Assembly: GCA_023415725.1 (NCBI GenBank)
Contig: JAEZJR010000172.1
Span: 1 to 8,093 of the forward strand
Direction of reading: 5' to 3'
Source: Acidobacteriota bacterium
GTDB lineage: Bacteria > Acidobacteriota > Blastocatellia > Pyrinomonadales > Pyrinomonadaceae
Length of the DNA: 8,093 nucleotides
Position 1 is the first letter of the stretch. Every line of letters starts with the position of its first letter. The position numbers and the translations under genes were made by a program. The notes below the pieces were generated by a model. It was not told the origin of the DNA. It searched no databases and saw only the letters and a list, made by a program, of their open reading frames with translations. Positions 5,666 to 8,093 of the stretch are shown piece after piece.

Positions 5666-6400
5666 TCACGAGTATAAGTTCATCGGCCTGGACAGGAGTT
5701 CGATCGGATCAGAGATGTTAAGCGCCTCGCGGACGTAAAAGGGCTCACCGGCTTCGACGCCGATGAGGGAGCCAAAGTATTTTGAGCGGTTCTCCAGTTC
5801 GTCGAGGAAGCGTTTATCGGTAAGGCGGGTTTCCGGCTCCGCCGATCCCGGATCGTAAAACTGCGATTTGTGGGCGCGTATCGCTGCCATCTTATCGGCC
5901 AGGAATTCGGAGATGTCCACGATGAAGGACGGCTGGACGGAGCGAGAGAATATATTGTGAGCGACCTTAGCGACCGGGATCGCGTCGGGGCCTGAGTCAG
6001 GATCGTAGTTTCGCATGCTGGAAAGACGTGCCGCTTCACGCACCAGGTGAGCGATGTGGTCGTGGTCCGGGTGTGGATCGTCGAGCTGGTGCGTGAAGAT
6101 CACTTTCGGTTTGAGCCTGCGCAAAACTCGCACCATCGCGGTGCGAGCGTAGTCATCAACGAAGACGTGGCCGTCGGGAAGGCCGAGGTTCTCGCGGAGG
6201 TCGAGTTTCAAGATCTCGGCCGCGGCTATCGCTTCCTGTGCCCTTCCCTCGACGGTCCCGCGCGTGCCCATCTCGCCGCGGGTGACGTCGAGAGCACCGG
6301 TACGGTAGCCGAGGCTCTTCATCCGCAGCATTGTCCCGCCGACGGTAAGTTCGAGATCGTCGGGGTGTGCGAAAACGGCCAGGATGTCCACTATTTCCAT
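5666..6400 (-). CDS. bshB1: Bacillithiol biosynthesis N-acetylglucosaminyl-malate deacetylase BshB1
   Basis: This is a PIG-L/LmbE-family zinc deacetylase. BshB removes the acetyl group from GlcNAc-malate, the second step of bacillithiol synthesis. Numbering from the longer start at 6418, AHPDD (17-21) and HPDH (116-119) supply zinc ligands H18, D21 and H119 and the catalytic D20; the spacing matches B. cereus BC1534 (H12, D15, H113). BshB1-specific blocks are DVTRGEMGTRGT (44-55), RENLGLPDG (75-83), FIVDISEFLADKMAAI (165-180) and HKSQFYDPGS (183-192). I place the start at the second Met (6400, MEIVDILAVFAHPDD): this matches the family's usual N-terminus, and TAGATT sits 8 nt upstream. Starting at 6418 would add six residues. 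No bshA or bshC is in the window. It is divergent from the MBL-fold gene, with the J-domain gene downstream. Confidence 0.88.
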   Translation of the reverse strand: MEIVDILAVFAHPDDLELTVGGTMLRMKSLGYRTGALDVTRGEMGTRGTVEGRAQEAIAAAEILKLDLRENLGLPDGHVFVDDYARTAMVRVLRRLKPKVIFTHQLDDPHPDHDHIAHLVREAARLSSMRNYDPDSGPDAIPVAKVAHNIFSRSVQPSFIVDISEFLADKMAAIRAHKSQFYDPGSAEPETRLTDKRFLDELENRSKYFGSLIGVEAGEPFYVREALNISDPIELLSRPMNLYS

Positions 6401-6408
6401 TGAAGTCG

Positions 6409-6414
6409 AATCTA
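6409..6414 (-). promoter_or_regulatory. Candidate -10 box before bshB1
   Basis: TAGATT (minus strand, 6414-6409) ends 8 nt before the ATG at 6400. It matches four of six -10 consensus bases and, in the leaderless spacing seen elsewhere in the window, favours the 6400 start over 6418. No -35 is recognised. Confidence 0.3.
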
Positions 6415-6439
6415 CCATAACCGAGGCCGGGTTTCGCGT

Positions 6440-6445
6440 TAGACT
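6440..6445 (+). promoter_or_regulatory. Candidate -10 box before the MBL-fold gene
   Basis: TAGACT ends 6 nt before the ATG at 6452. With the divergent bshB1 element at 6409-6414 it would form a very compact back-to-back promoter pair in about 50 bp. No -35 is seen. Confidence 0.3.
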
Positions 6446-6451
6446 AGTCGT

Positions 6452-7210
6452 ATGGAGTTGATAGTACTTGGTTCCGGATCATCCGTTCCCCATCCGCGGC
6501 GGGCAAGCTCCGGTTATTGGCTGCAGGCAGACAGCGGGTCGGTACTGCTGGATTGTTCGGCAGCGACGGTGCATCGGATGGCTCAGGAAGGCTGCGATTG
6601 GGTGAACCTGGATGCGGTCTGGATCTCGCATTTCCACCTCGACCACTGCGGCGGGCTCGCGCCGTTCCTCTTCGGCATGAAGCACGCACCTGAAACGCAG
6701 GGTCGTACGAAGCCGATGTTAATTTTCGGGCCGCGTGGCCTTCGCGAGCTCATTGAGATGTTCGATTCGGCTTACGATTACGGCCTGTTCAAGCAGCCGT
6801 TCCCCTTGGAGATCATAGAGGTCGAGGCTGGCAAGAAGTTCGAAATAGCGGGGCTCTCCGCTTCGGTCTTTTCTACCCCGCACACTGAAGACAGCCACGC
6901 GATCCGGTTCGACGCGGATGACGGGCGTTCGTTCGTTTACACGTCGGATACGGGTTATTCAACCAACCTCGCCGTCTTCGCACGCGGCGTCGACCTGCTG
7001 CTGGCGGAGTGTTCGTTCGTCCGACACACGCCCGTGAAGATCCATCTGGATACCAGCCACATCGTGCAGATGGCAAAATTCGCCAATGCGGAGCGGATCG
7101 TGCTTACGCATCTTTATCCGGAATGGGACGGACGGGAGGATGAGGCGATGGAATTGCTCGACGGACTGAACGTCGAGATCGCTTTCGACGGGATGCGGAT
7201 CAGGGTCTAG
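6452..7210 (+). CDS. MBL-fold metallo-hydrolase, ribonuclease Z-like
   Basis: The 252-aa cytosolic metallo-beta-lactamase-fold hydrolase opens with ELIVLGSGSSVPHPRRASSG (2-21), the glycine-rich start typical of RNase Z-like proteins. The di-metal motif HFHLDH follows (H60, H62, D64, H65). Further ligand candidates are H144 (STPHTED), the bridging D166 (TSDTG, 164-168) and H220 (LTHLYPEW). It is shorter than bona fide RNase Z (about 300-330 aa), and I see no tRNA-binding flexible arm insert between the HxHxDH motif and the later ligands, so tRNA 3' processing is not assured. A cyclic-nucleotide or other phosphodiesterase is as likely. It is transcribed alone, divergent from bshB1 with a short shared upstream region, and closed by the hairpin at 7215-7246. 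No Shine-Dalgarno site is present. Confidence 0.9.
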   Translation: MELIVLGSGSSVPHPRRASSGYWLQADSGSVLLDCSAATVHRMAQEGCDWVNLDAVWISHFHLDHCGGLAPFLFGMKHAPETQGRTKPMLIFGPRGLRELIEMFDSAYDYGLFKQPFPLEIIEVEAGKKFEIAGLSASVFSTPHTEDSHAIRFDADDGRSFVYTSDTGYSTNLAVFARGVDLLLAECSFVRHTPVKIHLDTSHIVQMAKFANAERIVLTHLYPEWDGREDEAMELLDGLNVEIAFDGMRIRV

Positions 7211-7214
7211 AAAG

Positions 7215-7246
7215 AAACGGCGGCCAGGTCGCCCGGGCCGCCGTTT
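7215..7246. terminator. Bidirectional GC-rich terminator hairpin
   Basis: AAACGGCGGCC (7215-7225) pairs perfectly with GGCCGCCGTTT (7236-7246) around a 10-nt loop. It lies 4 bases after the MBL-fold stop and 19 bases from the stop of the convergent gene at 7266. Only three Ts close the stem on each strand, so it is less classical than the terminator at 2005-2038. Confidence 0.75.
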
Positions 7247-7265
7247 GAAACTTAGCTTCTAGCTA

Positions 7266-7691
7266 TTAGCTCTTCACGTTTCGCTGGGCGAGGGACATTA
7301 GTTCCTCGGGCATCCATTTGGCGAGGTTCTTCTCTTCGGCCTCGGCGATCGTTTTGTGGCGATTGCGCCATTCCTTTGCCGGGTCGTCCTCGCGGCCCGA
7401 CTCCTTCGGATAGTTCTCGACCTGTTCGAGGCTGATGATGATGCCGTGTATCACGTCGTTCCAGTCCTCGTTCTGGATGCCGCGGAGCACGACCGGCAGG
7501 CCGGCGGTCCAATCTTCCTCGGGTACGACGTTGTCGTATTCGGGGATCGTAAGGTACGCAGTTTCCGGGAACGGATTACCCTTGAATTCGTTCAGCAGCT
7601 GCGAGCGGACGTCGTCGAACTTGCCGTTCGGATTCTTTTCACGGATGGCGAGTGCACGTTTGAAGATCTCTGTAACTGTCGGGGTGCTCAT
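7266..7691 (-). CDS. Uncharacterised small cytosolic protein (141 aa)
   Basis: I do not recognise this family. The product has no signal peptide, membrane segment or cysteine, and is rich in charged residues. Residues 1-40 look helical (TEIFKRALAIREKNPNGKFDDVRSQLLNEF). A Pro-rich middle (about 38-62, with YLTIPEYDNVVPEEDW) precedes a second mostly helical half with four tryptophans in repeated acidic-Trp or basic-Trp contexts (EEDW, NEDW, KEW, AKW). No catalytic motif is visible. The codon and base composition match its neighbours, and the frame is open over its whole length with a plausible ATG at 7691, so it is likely real. There is no Shine-Dalgarno site. It is convergent with the MBL-fold gene across a hairpin terminator and divergent from the PepSY gene. 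Its TAA stop is embedded in a small AGCT-type microrepeat (7252-7271). Confidence 0.75.
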   Translation of the reverse strand: MSTPTVTEIFKRALAIREKNPNGKFDDVRSQLLNEFKGNPFPETAYLTIPEYDNVVPEEDWTAGLPVVLRGIQNEDWNDVIHGIIISLEQVENYPKESGREDDPAKEWRNRHKTIAEAEEKNLAKWMPEELMSLAQRNVKS

Positions 7692-7769
7692 GGTACTGTT
7701 TCATCAACAGATTAGCACAGATGAAGACTCAATCTCATCCGGCCCCGGGCTGCAAATTCCCTTTTATTA

Positions 7770-7801
7770 AGTGGATAGTCGGTAGTGAATAGTGGATAGT
7801 C
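7770..7801. repeat. Short direct repeat AGTGGATAGTC
   Basis: AGTGGATAGTC occurs at 7770-7780 and 7791-7801, 21 bp apart, with a related GGTAGTGAAT between the copies. It ends 8 bases before the PepSY start codon. It may be a small tandem microrepeat or a regulator-binding direct repeat; the sequence does not decide. Confidence 0.6.
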
Positions 7802-7808
7802 TTCCTGA

Positions 7809-8093
7809 ATGAACAGATTCGTTTACAAATTGCATTTGATACTCGGCATATTCGTGTCGGTGCCGGTACTCGCGTGGGCGGTGAGCGGTTTTTTGTACGC
7901 TTTGCCGAACACGGTCGAAGGCGGGACGGTGGAGAAGATCGATCCGGCCCTCGTCCGCGTTGCGCCGGCGGAGGCGATGGAGGCGGCGAATGGATTGTCG
8001 GGACGGACGTTACAAACGACGGCTTTGACGCTGCTGATGAAGGACGGACGGCCGGTTTACCAATCGATCGGCGGGCTGGGGGCGGATTCGATC
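7809..8093 (+). CDS. PepSY-associated membrane protein, 5' part only
   Basis: An open frame begins at ATG 7809 and runs off the window with 95 codons and no stop. It opens MNRFVYKLHLILGIFVSV and continues through a hydrophobic helix (about 8-31) of the PepSY-associated TM type: a basic N-terminus, then His-Leu leading into a helix ending in SGFLYALPNT. After the helix comes a PepSY-like extracytoplasmic segment with VAPAEAMEAANG (51-62), a strand pair around TTALTLLMKDGRPVYQSIGG (70-89), and loss of the frame at residue 95. Such proteins are often annotated as iron-regulated membrane proteins or PepSY domain proteins; function is poorly defined. A stop codon (TGA, 7806-7808) directly before the ATG excludes any longer in-frame start. 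No Shine-Dalgarno site is present; the AGTGGATAGTC repeats lie just upstream. Confidence 0.78.
   Translation, partial: MNRFVYKLHLILGIFVSVPVLAWAVSGFLYALPNTVEGGTVEKIDPALVRVAPAEAMEAANGLSGRTLQTTALTLLMKDGRPVYQSIGGLGADSI

Noticed and set aside
6452..7210. Confident assignment as RNase Z (rnz/elaC)
   Set aside because: The fold and metal motifs fit, but the protein is short and no tRNA-binding arm is seen, so only an RNase Z-like label is given.
1..8093. Mobile element, prophage, CRISPR array or defence island
   Set aside because: No transposase, integrase, phage or Cas-type protein, no spaced repeat array and no compositional break were found; the gene content is housekeeping and envelope functions.

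Overview
The window reads as ordinary chromosomal DNA of a moderately GC-rich bacterium. It most likely belongs to the Acidobacteriota, in or near the Blastocatellia/Pyrinomonadales. Three things support this: a secreted-protein type at 18-1076 that I associate with that phylum, a bacillithiol-pathway deacetylase (bacillithiol occurs in Firmicutes, Deinococcota, Bacteroidota and Acidobacteriota), and a near-absence of Shine-Dalgarno sites. The lineage is an inference from protein flavour, not from a marker gene. I see no phage, IS element, CRISPR array, rRNA or intact tRNA.

Layout: (1) 18-1076 (+), an exported protein of unknown function. (2) 1077-1331, a gap holding a palindromic repeat and a 34-49 aa single-helix membrane protein on the minus strand. 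(3) 1332-2003 (+), an exported VanX/DdpX-type D-Ala-D-Ala dipeptidase, separated by a 34-bp perfect palindromic terminator from (4) the convergent exported YceI-family protein at 2046-2729 (-). (5) 2836-3375 and 3376-4536 (+), a DinB-fold metalloprotein followed with no gap by a HI0933/BaiN-type flavoprotein. (6) 4537-4814, a non-coding gap full of stem-loops and ending in a plus-strand intrinsic terminator. (7) 6400-5666 and 5624-4815 (-), bshB1 followed 41 bp later by a coiled-coil protein with an internal J-domain. (8) 6452-7210 (+), an RNase Z-like MBL-fold hydrolase divergent from bshB1. (9) 7691-7266 (-), an uncharacterised 141-aa protein convergent with it across a GC-rich terminator. 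(10) 7809-8093 (+), the 5' part of a PepSY-associated membrane protein running off the window.

Two themes link the genes. The envelope theme comprises the dipeptidase (peptidoglycan peptide turnover), YceI (isoprenoid/lipid binding), the exported unknown and the PepSY protein. The thiol theme comprises bshB1 (bacillithiol synthesis) and, about 3 kb away, a DinB-fold protein that resembles the bacillithiol S-transferase YfiT/BstA, which suggests a possible functional link.

The least explained stretch is 4600-4790: several successive stem-loops and a terminator with no open reading frame. It is the best candidate here for an undescribed structured RNA. Other points worth a second look are two dispersed palindromes built on the same template with compensatory changes, the tiny membrane protein, and -10-like hexamers 6-9 nt before the start codons of four genes that have no Shine-Dalgarno site, which suggests leaderless transcripts.
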